Below are positions 1 through 10,438 of a DNA stretch of 64,000 bases, in pieces. The notes under the pieces were generated by a model. That model worked only from the letters and a program-made list of their open reading frames with translations. It made no database searches and was not told where the DNA came from. Numbering within the stretch: the stretch's first letter is position 1; the number at the start of each line of letters is the position of its first letter. A program made the position numbers and the translations under genes. This stretch comes from Stagnihabitans tardus (GTDB lineage Bacteria; Pseudomonadota; Alphaproteobacteria; Rhodobacterales; Rhodobacteraceae), in assembly GCF_009925085.1 (NCBI RefSeq), contig NZ_JAABNR010000004.1, forward strand, positions 62,001 through 126,000, written 5' to 3'.

Positions 1-456
1 GGTCAGGCGCGGCGCTTCCTCGGGTTGAGCCGGGGGGGCGGGCACGGGGATCGCCCGGGCTTGGGCTGCGGGCGCCGCCGCGGCAGGGGGCGCCGCGGTT
101 CGGGGCGCGGGGGCATTGGCGGCTTGCAGGCGCATCTGGTCCATGACCATCTGCAACCGCTCGCGTTCGGCGCGCAAGAGCCGCACCTGGTCCAGCGAGA
201 GCGCAAGGACCCAGATCATCGCGACCGGCACCACGACCGAGACCAGGGCGAGGCCGCGCGCAACCAGGCCCTCGGGCGCCGTGCCATACCAGACGAAGAC
301 GCCCAGCAGGATCCATGCCACCGAAAGTCCCAGGGCCAGCAGATAGGCCGCGGGCGAGACCGCAGGCGCCTGCGGCCGCGCAGGGCCAGGCCGCTGCGCG
401 CCGCCAACCTCGGGCCGCAGGCTCAGGTCCTCTTCGTCGCGTGTCGTCTCGGCCAT
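1..456 (-). CDS. Two-TM membrane protein with coiled coil, partial at left edge
   Basis: An open frame starts at ATG 456 and runs off the left edge, giving 152 visible residues. Residues 1-35 are charged and proline-rich. Two hydrophobic segments (about 37-57 and 66-87) follow, then a short heptad-like helix (about 88-113, LDQVRLLRAERERLQ) and an Ala/Pro-rich linker that continues past the edge. The arrangement suggests an inner-membrane anchor with a helical and low-complexity cytoplasmic extension. I do not recognise a named family. It is read in the same direction as greA, 86 bp downstream of the greA stop, so the two could be cotranscribed. Confidence 0.6.
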   Translation of the reverse strand, partial: MAETTRDEEDLSLRPEVGGAQRPGPARPQAPAVSPAAYLLALGLSVAWILLGVFVWYGTAPEGLVARGLALVSVVVPVAMIWVLALSLDQVRLLRAERERLQMVMDQMRLQAANAPAPRTAAPPAAAAPAAQARAIPVPAPPAQPEEAPRLT

Positions 457-542
457 GGTCCCGCCCGCCTCGTCAGATGCCTGTCACAGGTCCCGGCCCG
501 CGATCCGGGCCCCCAAAGGGCCTGACCGCGGACCCCTGGCCC

Positions 543-1013
543 TCAGATGTAGCGGATGCTCAGGACTTCATAGCTCTTCTGGCCGCCGGGCGTCTTGACC
601 TCGACCGAATCGCCTTCGTCCTTGCCGATCAGGGCCCGGGCCAGCGGAGAGCGGATGTTCAACAGGCCGCGTTCCAGGTCGGCCTCGACCTCGCCCACGA
701 TCTGGTAGGTCTTTTCCTCGCCCGAATCCTCGTCGGCCAGGGTCACCGTGGCGCCGAATTTCACCGTGCCCGACATCTTGGCGGGGTCGATGACCTCGGC
801 GCGGCCGAGGATCGATTCCAGCTCCTTGATCCGGCCCTCGACGAAGCTCTGCTTCTCGCGGGCGGCATGGTATTCGGCGTTTTCCGACAGGTCGCCATGT
901 TCGCGCGCCTCGGCAATGGCGCGGATGACGGCAGGACGCTCCACCGACTTCAGATTCTTCAACTCGTCGTCCAGCGCGTCATAGCCGCCGCGCGTCATCG
1001 GGATCTTTTCCAT
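543..1013 (-). CDS. greA: Transcription elongation factor GreA
   Basis: GreA enters the RNA polymerase secondary channel and stimulates cleavage of backtracked transcripts. The 156-residue product has the family's usual length. Its N-terminal coiled coil carries the acidic tip DLSENAEY (residues 41-48), which coordinates the catalytic magnesium. The C-terminal half is FKBP-like ([20 protein letters not shown]). I chose ATG 1013 ([10 protein letters not shown]), the conserved GreA N-terminus, over an in-frame start 30 nt upstream. It is divergent from etfD across 239 bp that must hold both promoters. Confidence 0.97.
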   Translation of the reverse strand: MEKIPMTRGGYDALDDELKNLKSVERPAVIRAIAEAREHGDLSENAEYHAAREKQSFVEGRIKELESILGRAEVIDPAKMSGTVKFGATVTLADEDSGEEKTYQIVGEVEADLERGLLNIRSPLARALIGKDEGDSVEVKTPGGQKSYEVLSIRYI

Positions 1014-1252
1014 CAGCCTGCTTTTCGCAAAGAACAAGGTCACAGCCCTGACCGGGCCATGACCTTGCGATTGCCCCCTTTAAAGGCAGGATGGGGCTGA
1101 AATGCAAGAGGGAAGGCGCGAATAGGCGGAAGCCGGTCGGGGCAGCGATAGATTCTTGCGTTTGCCCTGCCATGACAGGCTGTTTCCTTGCGTCGGGCGT
1201 TGACCTCATGCTGCGCTTGCGGCAAGGAAAAGCAAAACAGAAGGGGGCCGGG

Positions 1253-2893
<1,641 letters not shown>

Positions 2894-2902
<9 letters not shown>

Positions 2903-2963
2903 GCGGGCAAGCCCGCTCGGGCCCAACATGTGAGCGGGGCAAGCCCGCTTGGGCCCAACATGT
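2894..2963 (+). repeat. Tandem 31/32-bp repeat starting at the etfD stop codon
   Basis: AACATGT occurs at 2894, 2925 and 2957. The first two copies are followed by nearly identical text (GAGCGGG(G)CAAGCCCGCT(C/T)GGGCCC); the third diverges after AACATGT. The last codons and stop of etfD have therefore been copied into the intergenic region. Each unit contains a small hairpin (GCGGGCAAGCCCGC). Confidence 0.75.
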
Positions 2964-3016
2964 AACCGGCCGGCGCGCTCGCGCCCCGGTCACCGAAATT
3001 TGCAGGGAATTCCGCT

Positions 3017-3048
3017 GGCCCGGGGGCGCAACCCCCGGGCCCTTCCTT
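3017..3048 (+). terminator. Candidate intrinsic terminator after etfD
   Basis: A 10-bp perfect stem, GGCCCGGGGG (3017-3026) with CCCCCGGGCC (3032-3041), closes a CGCAA loop and is followed by CTTCCTT. The stem is strong but the T-tract is weak. Confidence 0.6.
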
Positions 3049-3096
3049 GCAACCTGCCGCGCCGCCCTCTAGCCTGAGCCCATGGAGGAGACCCCG

Positions 3097-4818
3097 ATGC
3101 CGCTTACCCCGCGCCGCGCCTTTCACCTTGCCTCCGTCCTGGCCTTGGCGCTTGGCGCGCATGGCGTCTGGGCGGGCAGCGCCCTGGCCCAGACCCCGGG
3201 CCCCGACCGGGGCGGCGCCGGGGCCTATCTCGCCGCGCGCTCGGCCATGTCGCAGGACGATTTCCCGGCCGCCGTCGAATGGTTCCGTGCGGCAATTGCC
3301 GCCGACCCGGCCAACCCCGACCTTTTGGAAAGCGCCATCGCGGCAGAGCTCGCCATGGGCCACCTCGATCAGGCGGGCGCCTATGCCCAGGCGATGGAAA
3401 AGGCGGGCCATCAAAGCCAGATCACCAACCTGGCTTACCTGGCTGACCTGGCGATGAAGGACGATTACCGCCAGATGCTGACCGAGCAGGACAAGGGGCG
3501 GCAGATCTTCCCGCTTCTTGACCTGCTGATCGGCGCCTGGGCAAAGGTGGGCGAGGGCAAGATGTCCGAAGCCTCGGTCACTTTCGACAAGATGATCGCC
3601 GAAAGCGGTGGTCCCACGGCGATGTGGCTCTATCACAAGGCCCTGGCGCTCGCACAGACCGGCGATTTCGAGGGCGCGCAGAAGCTCTTCTCCGACCCCG
3701 GGGCCGAGGGAGTCTCCGGCCTGCGGCGTGGCATCATCGCCCAGGTCCAGGTCCTGAGCCAGCTCGAGCGCGGGCCGGAGGCCGTGGCGCTGATCGACAA
3801 GCGCTTCGGCCTGGTGCTCGATCCCGGCATGGAAGACCTGCGCCGCCGGGCAGCGGCCGGAGAGCCCATCCCCTTCGACATCGCCCGCAATGCGCGTGAG
3901 GGCCTGGCCGAGGCTTTCTTCACCTGGGCCACGCTGACCACCGACGAGAACGACCTTCTCTCGCCCTTGCTGTCGGCCCGCATCGCGGCGGGCCTGCGCC
4001 CCGACCATGTCGAGGCGCAGTTGATGGTGGCCCGCATCCTGGACGAGATGGGCCAGCATGACCTGGCCATCGAGGCCTTTGCCGCCGTGCCCGAAAACGA
4101 CCCGGCCGCGATCTCGGCCGTCCTGGGTCAGGCCAATGCCGCGATCCAGGCCAAGCGCCCCGAACAGGCGGTGGAGCTTCTGACCGCGCTCTCCAAGCGC
4201 CACCCGGCCGATCGGACGATCCTGGCCTCCTTGGGCGATGCGCTGCGGGCACAGGAGAAATGCGACCTGGCCATCCTGGCCTATGGCGATGCGATTGCCA
4301 CCTTGGCAGAACCCGGCCCCGGCGACTGGCCGCTTTACTACCGCCGCGCGGGCTGTGCGCAGGTCGAGGGCGACTGGGCCTCGGCCGAAAAGGACCTGGA
4401 GTTCGCCCTGACGCTCGCCCCCGACGAGCCGCGCCTCTTGAACGAGCTGGGTTATTCCTGGGTCGACCGGGGCGAGAACCTGGACCGCGCTTTGGACATG
4501 CTGCGCCGCGCGGTTCGGGCCGCGCCGGACCAGGGCTATATCCTCGACAGCCTGGCCTGGGCCTATTTCCGGCTCGGGCAATATGACAAGGCCGTGGTGC
4601 CGCAAGAGGCGGCCTCTTTGCTGATGCCGGTCGATCCGGTGGTGACCGATCACCTGGGCGACATCTACTGGATGGTGGGGCGCAAGCGCGAGGCCGAGTA
4701 TCAATGGCACCGGGCGCTGTCGTTTTCTCCGACCGAGAAGGATGCGGCGCGGATCCGGCTGAAGCTGGAAAAGGGGCTCGATGCGGTCATGGCGGATGAA
4801 GCCAAGAATGGCGGCTGA
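3097..4818 (+). CDS. Exported tetratricopeptide-repeat protein
   Basis: The 573-residue protein has a signal peptide ([11 protein letters not shown], hydrophobic core, then ALAQ near residue 33). The rest is helical repeats. TPR-like units are clearest at the N-terminus ([19 protein letters not shown]) and between roughly 380 and 540 ([40 protein letters not shown]). Such proteins are usually periplasmic scaffolds; no enzyme domain is visible. ATG 3097 is preceded by GGAGGAG at good spacing, whereas ATG 3082 has no ribosome binding site. It overlaps ispE by 11 nt, so the two are translationally coupled. The TPR gene directly before ispE suggests joint transcription rather than shared chemistry. 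Confidence 0.85.
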   Translation: MPLTPRRAFHLASVLALALGAHGVWAGSALAQTPGPDRGGAGAYLAARSAMSQDDFPAAVEWFRAAIAADPANPDLLESAIAAELAMGHLDQAGAYAQAMEKAGHQSQITNLAYLADLAMKDDYRQMLTEQDKGRQIFPLLDLLIGAWAKVGEGKMSEASVTFDKMIAESGGPTAMWLYHKALALAQTGDFEGAQKLFSDPGAEGVSGLRRGIIAQVQVLSQLERGPEAVALIDKRFGLVLDPGMEDLRRRAAAGEPIPFDIARNAREGLAEAFFTWATLTTDENDLLSPLLSARIAAGLRPDHVEAQLMVARILDEMGQHDLAIEAFAAVPENDPAAISAVLGQANAAIQAKRPEQAVELLTALSKRHPADRTILASLGDALRAQEKCDLAILAYGDAIATLAEPGPGDWPLYYRRAGCAQVEGDWASAEKDLEFALTLAPDEPRLLNELGYSWVDRGENLDRALDMLRRAVRAAPDQGYILDSLAWAYFRLGQYDKAVVPQEAASLLMPVDPVVTDHLGDIYWMVGRKREAEYQWHRALSFSPTEKDAARIRLKLEKGLDAVMADEAKNGG

Positions 4819-5629
4819 GGTTTCGCGCCTGGCGCGGGCCAAGATCAACCTGGCGCTGCATGTGACGGGGCGGCGGGGGGATGGCTATCACCTGCTCGAT
4901 TCGCTGGTCTGCTTCGCCGAGGTCGGGGATGTGATCCGCGTCGCACGTGCCGAAGACCTGTCGCTGAAAGTCACGGGCCCGATGGGCGCGGGCCTGACGG
5001 CGGGAGAGGACAACCTGGTCCTGCGCGCTGCCCGGCTGATGCCTTCGGCGGCCATCGTGCTGGAGAAACACTTGCCCCTGGCCTCGGGCATCGGCGGGGG
5101 GTCGGCCGATGCGGCGGCGACGCTCCTGGCCCTGGCCGAGCTCCACGGCGTTCCGCTGCCCGAAGCGGGCGCGGTCCTGGGCCTCGGCGCCGATGTGCCT
5201 GTCTGCCTGGCGGGAAGCCCCGCACGGATGCGCGGCATTGGCGAGGACCTGACCCCGGTGACCCTTCCCCCCGCGCATCTGGTCCTGGTGAACCCGGGCT
5301 TCGGCATATCGACGCCCGAGGTCTTCCGCGCCCTGACCTCGCGCGAGAACCCGCCCCTGGCCGGTATCCCCCGCTTCGTCGATGTGGCTGCGCTGGCCGC
5401 CTGGCTGGCGAGGACGCGCAACGACCTGGAGCCTGCCGCCCTGCGCCTGCGGCCCGGGATTTCCGAGGTGCTGGCCGCGCTCACCGCGCAAGAGGGCTGT
5501 CTTCTGGCGCGCATGTCGGGTTCAGGCGCCACCTGCTTTGGGCTTTTCGCCGAGGCGGAGGCGGCAAAGTCCGCAGCCCTGTCCCTGACCCGCCCCGGTT
5601 GGTGGGTGAGGGCGGCGGCGCTGTCCTGA
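4808..5629 (+). CDS. ispE: 4-diphosphocytidyl-2-C-methyl-D-erythritol kinase
   Basis: IspE phosphorylates CDP-methylerythritol in the non-mevalonate isoprenoid pathway. The 273-residue protein has the GHMP-kinase substrate motif near the start ([20 protein letters not shown]), the ATP loop [14 protein letters not shown] and a C-terminal [12 protein letters not shown] glycine motif. ATG 4808 lies inside the 3' end of the TPR gene and gives the normal N-terminus; in-frame ATGs at 4781 and 4796 are possible but add residues atypical of the family. Downstream lies a cluster of CTGCCGACTG repeats rather than a clear terminator. Confidence 0.95.
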   Translation: MAAEVSRLARAKINLALHVTGRRGDGYHLLDSLVCFAEVGDVIRVARAEDLSLKVTGPMGAGLTAGEDNLVLRAARLMPSAAIVLEKHLPLASGIGGGSADAAATLLALAELHGVPLPEAGAVLGLGADVPVCLAGSPARMRGIGEDLTPVTLPPAHLVLVNPGFGISTPEVFRALTSRENPPLAGIPRFVDVAALAAWLARTRNDLEPAALRLRPGISEVLAALTAQEGCLLARMSGSGATCFGLFAEAEAAKSAALSLTRPGWWVRAAALS

Positions 5630-5636
5630 GCAGGCC

Positions 5637-5748
5637 CTGCCGACTGCAAGGTCAGCGCGCCCGTGGAGGCTTGGGCCCTGCCGACTGCGGGAGGGCCCTG
5701 CCGACTGCAGGGTTGCGCTCTTTCCGGAAACTTGGGCTCCGCCGACTG
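5637..5748 (+). repeat. CTGCCGACTG repeat cluster I (four copies)
   Basis: The core CCGACTG occurs at 5640-5646, 5681-5687, 5701-5707 and 5742-5748. The first three are preceded by GGCCCTG or GGGCCCTG, the fourth by GGGCTCCG. The same word recurs in clusters near 48.0 and 58.5 kb and inside putA and tsaC. It fills part of the 348-bp gap between ispE and suhB, in which I see no gene. Confidence 0.8.
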
Positions 5749-5840
5749 TGGTGGCGGTCCCTTGGCCCCTTGCGCCTGGGAGGAGGCCCCAAGCCTGGGC
5801 AAAAGGGCAGCGCGGCATGGGCCTGGGGCGCAGGTTCCAA

Positions 5841-5883
5841 ATCTCGAGCCGGTTGGGGCTTCAGCCCCAGAGGCGAGGCAAAG
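5841..5883 (-). repeat. Dispersed hairpin element (CCTCGCCTCTGG family), copy 1
   Basis: On the minus strand the sequence reads TTTGCCTCGCCTCTGG, then a GGCTGAAGCC hairpin core, then CCAACCGGCTCGAG. The same flanks, around a different hairpin core, occur at 15606-15687 (two copies) and, less exactly, at 44966-45010. Confidence 0.7.
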
Positions 5884-5923
5884 GAATGCGGCGCAGCCGC
5901 TCCTTTGGTTCCCCGTGCCACCA

Positions 5924-5956
5924 AAGCAAAGCGCCGGCCCCTTGCGGAACCGGCGC
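5924..5956 (-). terminator. Intrinsic terminator of suhB
   Basis: Read on the minus strand, GCGCCGG and CCGGCGC (5956-5950 and 5937-5931) form a stem with a 12-nt loop that can pair further, followed by TTTGCTTT. It lies 22 bp past the suhB stop. Confidence 0.7.
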
Positions 5957-5977
5957 GCTTCTGACCTGCCAATGGCC

Positions 5978-6766
5978 TCAGTCGTTGCGGATCACCTTGG
6001 CGAAGCTGTCGAAGATCTCGCCATTGGCGCACAGCACGGACCCATGTTCGAAAGGCGCCATGCCCTCGCGGATGCTCTCGACGAAACCACCGGCTTCCTT
6101 GACCAGCAAGAGCCCCGCCGCCATGTCCCAGATCTTCAGCTCGCGCTCCCAGAAGCCGTCGAAACGCCCCGCCGCGACATAGGCCAGGTCCAGCGCCGCC
6201 GCGCCCCATTCGCGCACCCCCGCCACCTGCGGCATCAGCCGGGCGAAATCGGCGATCGTGCCGGGCAGGGTGCGCTTGGAGATCGCGGGCACCGAGGTCG
6301 CAAACACCGCCTCGGCCATCGACTTGCGCCCCGAGACCCGCAGGCGCCGGTCGTTCATCCAGGCGCCCGAGCCCTTTTCGGCCCAGAACATCTCGTCCTT
6401 GGCCGCGTCGAAGATGACGCCCGCGACGATCTCGCCCTTGTGCTCGAGCGCGATGGAAATCGCCCAATGCGGCAGGCCGTGCAGGAAGTTCGTCGTCCCG
6501 TCCAGCGGATCGACGATCCAGCGCCGCGTCGGGTCCGTGCCCTCGACGGGCGCCGATTCCTCGCCCACCCAGCCGTAATTCGGCCGCGCCTCCATCAGGT
6601 CCTCGCGGATGATCCGCTCCGCCTCGCGGTCGGCCTTGGAGACGAATTCCCCCGGCCCCTTGGTCGAGACCTGGAGGTTCTCGACCTCGCGGAAATCCTT
6701 GACCAGCGAGCGGCCTGCCTTTCGGGCGGCCTTGATCATCAGGTTGATATTGGCGCTGCCTTGCAT
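5978..6766 (-). CDS. suhB: Inositol monophosphatase family protein
   Basis: The magnesium-dependent phosphatase of the IMPase/SuhB family hydrolyses inositol phosphates and related sugar phosphates. The 262-residue product shows the metal-site motifs in order: VGEES (67-71), WIVDPLDGTTNFLHG (83-97) and, near the C-terminus, LKIWDMAAGLLLVKEAGG. ATG 6766 (MQGSANINLM) is the conserved start; the frame stays open upstream without family-like sequence. It is a single gene with its own terminator, divergent from the small ORF at 7025. The native substrate cannot be told from sequence. Confidence 0.93.
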   Translation of the reverse strand: MQGSANINLMIKAARKAGRSLVKDFREVENLQVSTKGPGEFVSKADREAERIIREDLMEARPNYGWVGEESAPVEGTDPTRRWIVDPLDGTTNFLHGLPHWAISIALEHKGEIVAGVIFDAAKDEMFWAEKGSGAWMNDRRLRVSGRKSMAEAVFATSVPAISKRTLPGTIADFARLMPQVAGVREWGAAALDLAYVAAGRFDGFWERELKIWDMAAGLLLVKEAGGFVESIREGMAPFEHGSVLCANGEIFDSFAKVIRND

Positions 6767-7024
6767 CGGGCACCTTTTTGATTGGGCATCTCGTGGAACG
6801 ATGGGGCCATACAGGGGAATGGGCAGAAAGGAAAGGGGGCAGGGCAAGAAGCTGCGGAGGCGGTAAACCGCTTGGCCCGCGCAAGGGTTGTGCCGAAAAA
6901 GCCGCCACCCCTTTCCTGGCGCCCGGTCGACGCGCGGGTCGGTTGGCGATTGGTGCGATTATGGAAAAACTGTGGCGCCATTTGGGCGGATTGGCGGCGG
7001 GCGTCTTGCGGCCTAGGGTGAGCC

Positions 7025-7339
7025 ATGGCCGAGCCCGCGCTTCAGGATTTCACGGAACTGACCAGCCTTTGGGCCAGGGTCTCGCGGCGCAGCCATGCAA
7101 GGGCCGAGGTCGAGCCGCAGATCTTCAACCAGCTTGCCGTAGCCCTGGCCGGGCGCCTGCCCCAGGGCCCCGCCCCGGCCCTTGTCGAACTCCATGCCCT
7201 GGCCGCTGCCATCGCGGACAGGGGCTTCCTGGCCGAGGGCGCCCGCGCGCCGATCACCGGTCACCAGCCCTTTGACCGGGTTGCCCTGACGGCCGAGAGC
7301 TTCCAGCGCCTGGCCGAGGCCTGCGCCTGCGCGATGTGA
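7025..7339 (+). CDS. Small conserved-looking hypothetical protein
   Basis: This 104-residue ORF starts at ATG 7025 after GGGTGAG. It is predicted to be mainly alpha-helical (TELTSLWARVSRRSHARAEV, LVELHALAAAIADRG), soluble and without a signal peptide. Codon use (GCC, CTG, CGC) resembles neighbouring genes. I do not recognise a domain. It stands alone upstream of bioM, separated by 195 bp, so a role in biotin uptake is not implied. The 258 bp between it and suhB contain no other convincing ORF. Confidence 0.55.
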   Translation: MAEPALQDFTELTSLWARVSRRSHARAEVEPQIFNQLAVALAGRLPQGPAPALVELHALAAAIADRGFLAEGARAPITGHQPFDRVALTAESFQRLAEACACAM

Positions 7340-7534
7340 GGTGGGGCACCCGAATCTTCACGAGAACTCGGGCCTCCTCCAAACCGGTTCGCCGCGGGGA
7401 CTCTGCGCCCGCGCCAGATCGGAGTCTCGCCGGAAATCCGCCCCCCTCCCCGGCGTTTTCTGCGAAAGTTTGCCGCCCCCGCCCCGCCCCCTCTCCCTTT
7501 GACCCCGGGCCCTTTTCCCGTTAACCCGGGGCCC

Positions 7535-8248
7535 ATGGAAAGCGGCATCCACCTGCAAGACGTCAGCCTGACCCTCCAGGGCAAGCCGGTCCTGGCCGGG
7601 ATCACCCTGCATCTGACCGAGCCGCGGATCGGGCTCATTGGCCGCAACGGATCGGGCAAGACCTCGCTTTTGCGGCTGATCGCGGGGCTTGTGGCGCCGA
7701 CCTCCGGCAGCCTCAGGGTCGAGGGCGCCAGGCCCTCCGACCGCAAGGCCATGCTTGGGGCCCTGGGCATCCTGTTCCAGAACCCCGACCACCAGATCCT
7801 TTTCCCCACCGTGATCGAGGAACTGGCTTTCGGCCTGATCCAGCAGGGCATCCCGAAACCCCAGGCCCTGACCCGCGCCCGTGCCGCCCTTGCCGCCGAG
7901 GGCCGGGCGCATTGGGAGAACGCGCCCACCCACAGCCTCTCGCAAGGCCAGCGGCAGTATCTTTGCCTCCTCTCGGTCCTCTTGATGCAGCCGCGCTGGC
8001 TCCTCCTGGACGAGCCCTTCGCGGCGCTGGACCTGCCCACCCAGGCGCGCCTGCGCCGCAGGCTCGACGCCCTGCCGCAGCGGCTGGTCACCATCTCCCA
8101 TGCGCCCGAGGCGGTTCAGGCCTGCCAGCGGGTCCTGTGGCTCGAGGAGGGCAGGCTGCGGGCCGATGGGGCGCCCGACCAGGTCCTGCCGGAATTCGGC
8201 GCCGAGATGGCGCGCCGGGGGGCGGTCGATGCTGACACTGACCTCTAG
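7535..8248 (+). CDS. bioM: Biotin ECF transporter ATPase BioM
   Basis: This is the ATP-binding subunit of the tripartite biotin energy-coupling-factor transporter. Motifs in the 237-residue protein are Walker A GRNGSGKT (about residues 36-43), Q-loop LFQNPDHQILF, signature LSQGQRQYL, Walker B WLLLDEPFAALD and switch His in TISHA. ATG 7535 gives the normal N-terminus (MESGIHLQDVSLTL). The 3' end overlaps bioN by 20 nt. The 195-bp leader holds no recognisable TTAT-N-ATAA type BioR operator and no riboswitch that I can see. Confidence 0.93.
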   Translation: MESGIHLQDVSLTLQGKPVLAGITLHLTEPRIGLIGRNGSGKTSLLRLIAGLVAPTSGSLRVEGARPSDRKAMLGALGILFQNPDHQILFPTVIEELAFGLIQQGIPKPQALTRARAALAAEGRAHWENAPTHSLSQGQRQYLCLLSVLLMQPRWLLLDEPFAALDLPTQARLRRRLDALPQRLVTISHAPEAVQACQRVLWLEEGRLRADGAPDQVLPEFGAEMARRGAVDADTDL

Positions 8249-8819
8249 CCGCCAGACCTGGGCGCATGACTGGCCTGCCGGGGTCAAGCTCGGGCTTCTC
8301 GTCCTCTTCACATTGATCCTCTTTGCCCTGCCGGGAGTGACCCTGACCGCCCTTGGCCTGGCCTTGCCCCTGGCCCTGGCGACAGCCCTGGGGCTGGTCG
8401 GCGACTGGCTCAGGCTCTTGCGGCCGCTTTTGTGGGTGGGCGCAGTCATCCTGGCCTGGCACGGCTTCCGGGGAACGCCGGAGCCCGGTGTCATTGCCGT
8501 CCTGCGGATGGTCGCGGCGCTTGGTGCGGCCAACCTCGTGACGATGACGACCCGGCTTTCCGACATGCAGGCGGTCTTCCTCTGGCTGGCCCGGCCGCTT
8601 TCCCCCCTGGTTCCGCCCGCAAGGCTGGCCCTTGCCATGGCGCTGATGATCCGCTTCCTCCCCGTCCTGTCGCTGCGGGCCGAGCAATTGTCCCAGGCCT
8701 GGGCCGCCCGCTCGCGCCGCCGCATCGGCTGGGCGCTGGTCTTTGCCGTGACCCTTGCGGCGCTGGACGATGCCGAACATGTCGCAGAGGCCTTGCGCGC
8801 GAGGGGCGGGGTCGGCTAA
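8229..8819 (+). CDS. bioN: Biotin ECF transporter transmembrane subunit BioN
   Basis: BioN is the T-component that couples BioM to the substrate-binding BioY. The 196-residue protein has about five hydrophobic segments between residues 20 and 130. The C-terminal coupling helices carry the two characteristic Ala-Arg motifs (AWAARSRRR and ALRARGG). ATG 8229 lies within the 3' end of bioM, an overlap typical of coupled ECF subunits; bioY begins 27 bp after its stop. Confidence 0.92.
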   Translation: MLTLTSSRQTWAHDWPAGVKLGLLVLFTLILFALPGVTLTALGLALPLALATALGLVGDWLRLLRPLLWVGAVILAWHGFRGTPEPGVIAVLRMVAALGAANLVTMTTRLSDMQAVFLWLARPLSPLVPPARLALAMALMIRFLPVLSLRAEQLSQAWAARSRRRIGWALVFAVTLAALDDAEHVAEALRARGGVG

Positions 8820-8846
8820 GCCAGCGACGGCAAACAGGAGAGCCCC

Positions 8847-9410
8847 ATGGAACGCAGCCTCGCCCGCATCGCCCTTTTTGCCGCCCTGATCGCGGCCCTG
8901 GGCTTTGTTCCCAAGATCGACATGGGCTTCGGTGTCCCGATCACCGCGCAAACCCTGGGCGTGATGCTTTGCGGCACGGTGCTTGGCGCGCGCAGCGGGG
9001 CGCTGGCCGTCCTTCTCTTCATGGCCCTGGCGCTTCTGGGCCTGCCGATCCTGGCCGGGGGCCGCAATGGCTTTGCCGCCCTCGCCTCGCCCTCGGTGGG
9101 CTTTTTCCTGGGCTTTCCCGTCGCGGCCTTCGTCACCGGCTGGCTGATGACCTGGAGCAAGCAGGTCTCGACCGTCGCGACCTTCAACGCCGCCGTCTTT
9201 GGCGGGATCGTCACGCTCTATCTCTTCGGCATCCCGGGGATCGCGGCCAAGGCGGGCCTGTCGCTGACCGAGGCCTTCTGGTCGGCCATGGTCTTCGTGC
9301 CGGGTGACGTGATCAAGGCGGCGGTGGCGGCCCTGGTGACCACGGCGCTGGCCCGCGCGCGTCCGGGCCTGGTGGCGGGCGCGAAAGAGCCTGCTTCCGC
9401 TCAGTTCTGA
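8847..9410 (+). CDS. bioY: Biotin ECF transporter substrate-binding subunit BioY
   Basis: BioY is the membrane S-component that binds biotin. The 187-residue protein is almost wholly hydrophobic, with about six helices, and shows the family signature VPITAQTLGVMLCGTVLGAR (residues 31-50). AGGAG precedes ATG 8847 at good spacing. It completes a bioMNY operon of the type characterised in Rhodobacter capsulatus. Its last 10 nt overlap the end of the convergent thiolase-like gene, leaving no room for a separate terminator. Confidence 0.95.
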   Translation: MERSLARIALFAALIAALGFVPKIDMGFGVPITAQTLGVMLCGTVLGARSGALAVLLFMALALLGLPILAGGRNGFAALASPSVGFFLGFPVAAFVTGWLMTWSKQVSTVATFNAAVFGGIVTLYLFGIPGIAAKAGLSLTEAFWSAMVFVPGDVIKAAVAALVTTALARARPGLVAGAKEPASAQF

Positions 9411-10438
9411 AACAGCAGCGCCGTCCCAAGGCCCCCGGCCGCCGCGATGGCCGCAAGACCCAGGCCCTCCAGCCCGTGATAGAGGCTGACGGCCAGCACC
9501 GCGCCCGAGGCGCCGATCGGATGGCCGCGCGCCAAGGCGCCGCCCTGGGGGTTCACAAGGCCGGGGTCAAACCCGGCCTTTTCGATGGTCGCCATGGCCT
9601 GGGCCGCATAAGCCTCCATCAGCTCGATCCGGTCCAGCCGCTGCGGCCCCAGCGCCGCGATGGCCGCCAAGGGCGCCAGCCCCGGGTCTTCGGGCGCGGC
9701 GCCCAAGGTGACCCCGCCCACCAGCCGCACGGGACGCGGCCCGATGGGATCGCGTGAGACGACGACAAAGGCTGCTCCATCCGCCGAAACCGCCGCATTG
9801 GCCGCCGAGATCGGACCATGGATCGCCTTGGCCCGTGCCGCAAGCGCAGGCGTCAGGGCGCGGGTGAAGGCGTCGCGGTCAAGGCCCTCCATCGCCAACA
9901 GACCGCTTGGCGGGTGAGCCAGGGCCTTGGCATGGCTGGCCACCGCATAGGCGTCCAAGGTCTCCCGGCCATAGCCCATTTGTGCCGCCAGCCGCGCGGC
10001 AGCCTCGGCCATGTCAGGGTCCCGGGAAGGGAAGGGCGAGAAGGCGGGGCGGTCATATTCCACCCCCCCGGGCCGCGTCAGGCGATGGGGCCGGCGGGAG
10101 TGGCTCTCGGCCCCGCCCGCCACCACGATCCGGGCGCCGGCGCGCACCAGGGCATCGGCCAGGAGGATCGCATCCAGCCCGCCCACGCATTGCCGGTCGA
10201 TGGAAAGGCCGCCCACCCGCTCGGGCAGGCCAGCGGCCAGGGAGGCCATCCGCGCCGGATTGCCGCCGCCGCCCAGGGCATTGGACAGGATCAACTCGTC
10301 GACCTCTGCCGCGGCGATGCCCGCATCCTCCAGCGCCGCGCGGATCACCGGGGCGGCCAGTTCGTGCGGCAAGAGCCCCGCCAGCGCCCCGCCAGAGGGC
10401 GCAACCGGGCTGCGGCGGGCGGCGATGATCCAGCTCAT
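9401..10438 (-). CDS. Thiolase-family protein lacking the second catalytic Cys (YhfS-like)
   Basis: The 345-residue protein has thiolase architecture. The nucleophile is present ([10 protein letters not shown], Cys near residue 83), as is the His of [11 protein letters not shown]. The acid/base Cys normally found in the C-terminal CxGGG(M/L)G motif is replaced by Ala (AIAAAGGLG), and the usual NEAF motif reads MEAY. It is also shorter than the usual 390 residues. A standard Claisen reaction is therefore unlikely; thiolytic, hydrolytic or acyl-carrier roles remain possible. Its ATG overlaps the ligase stop (ATGA) in the operon aroQ-ligase-thiolase. The neighbouring bioY and ligase recall Bacillus yhfU-yhfT-yhfS. 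Confidence 0.8.
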   Translation of the reverse strand: MSWIIAARRSPVAPSGGALAGLLPHELAAPVIRAALEDAGIAAAEVDELILSNALGGGGNPARMASLAAGLPERVGGLSIDRQCVGGLDAILLADALVRAGARIVVAGGAESHSRRPHRLTRPGGVEYDRPAFSPFPSRDPDMAEAAARLAAQMGYGRETLDAYAVASHAKALAHPPSGLLAMEGLDRDAFTRALTPALAARAKAIHGPISAANAAVSADGAAFVVVSRDPIGPRPVRLVGGVTLGAAPEDPGLAPLAAIAALGPQRLDRIELMEAYAAQAMATIEKAGFDPGLVNPQGGALARGHPIGASGAVLAVSLYHGLEGLGLAAIAAAGGLGTALLFQN

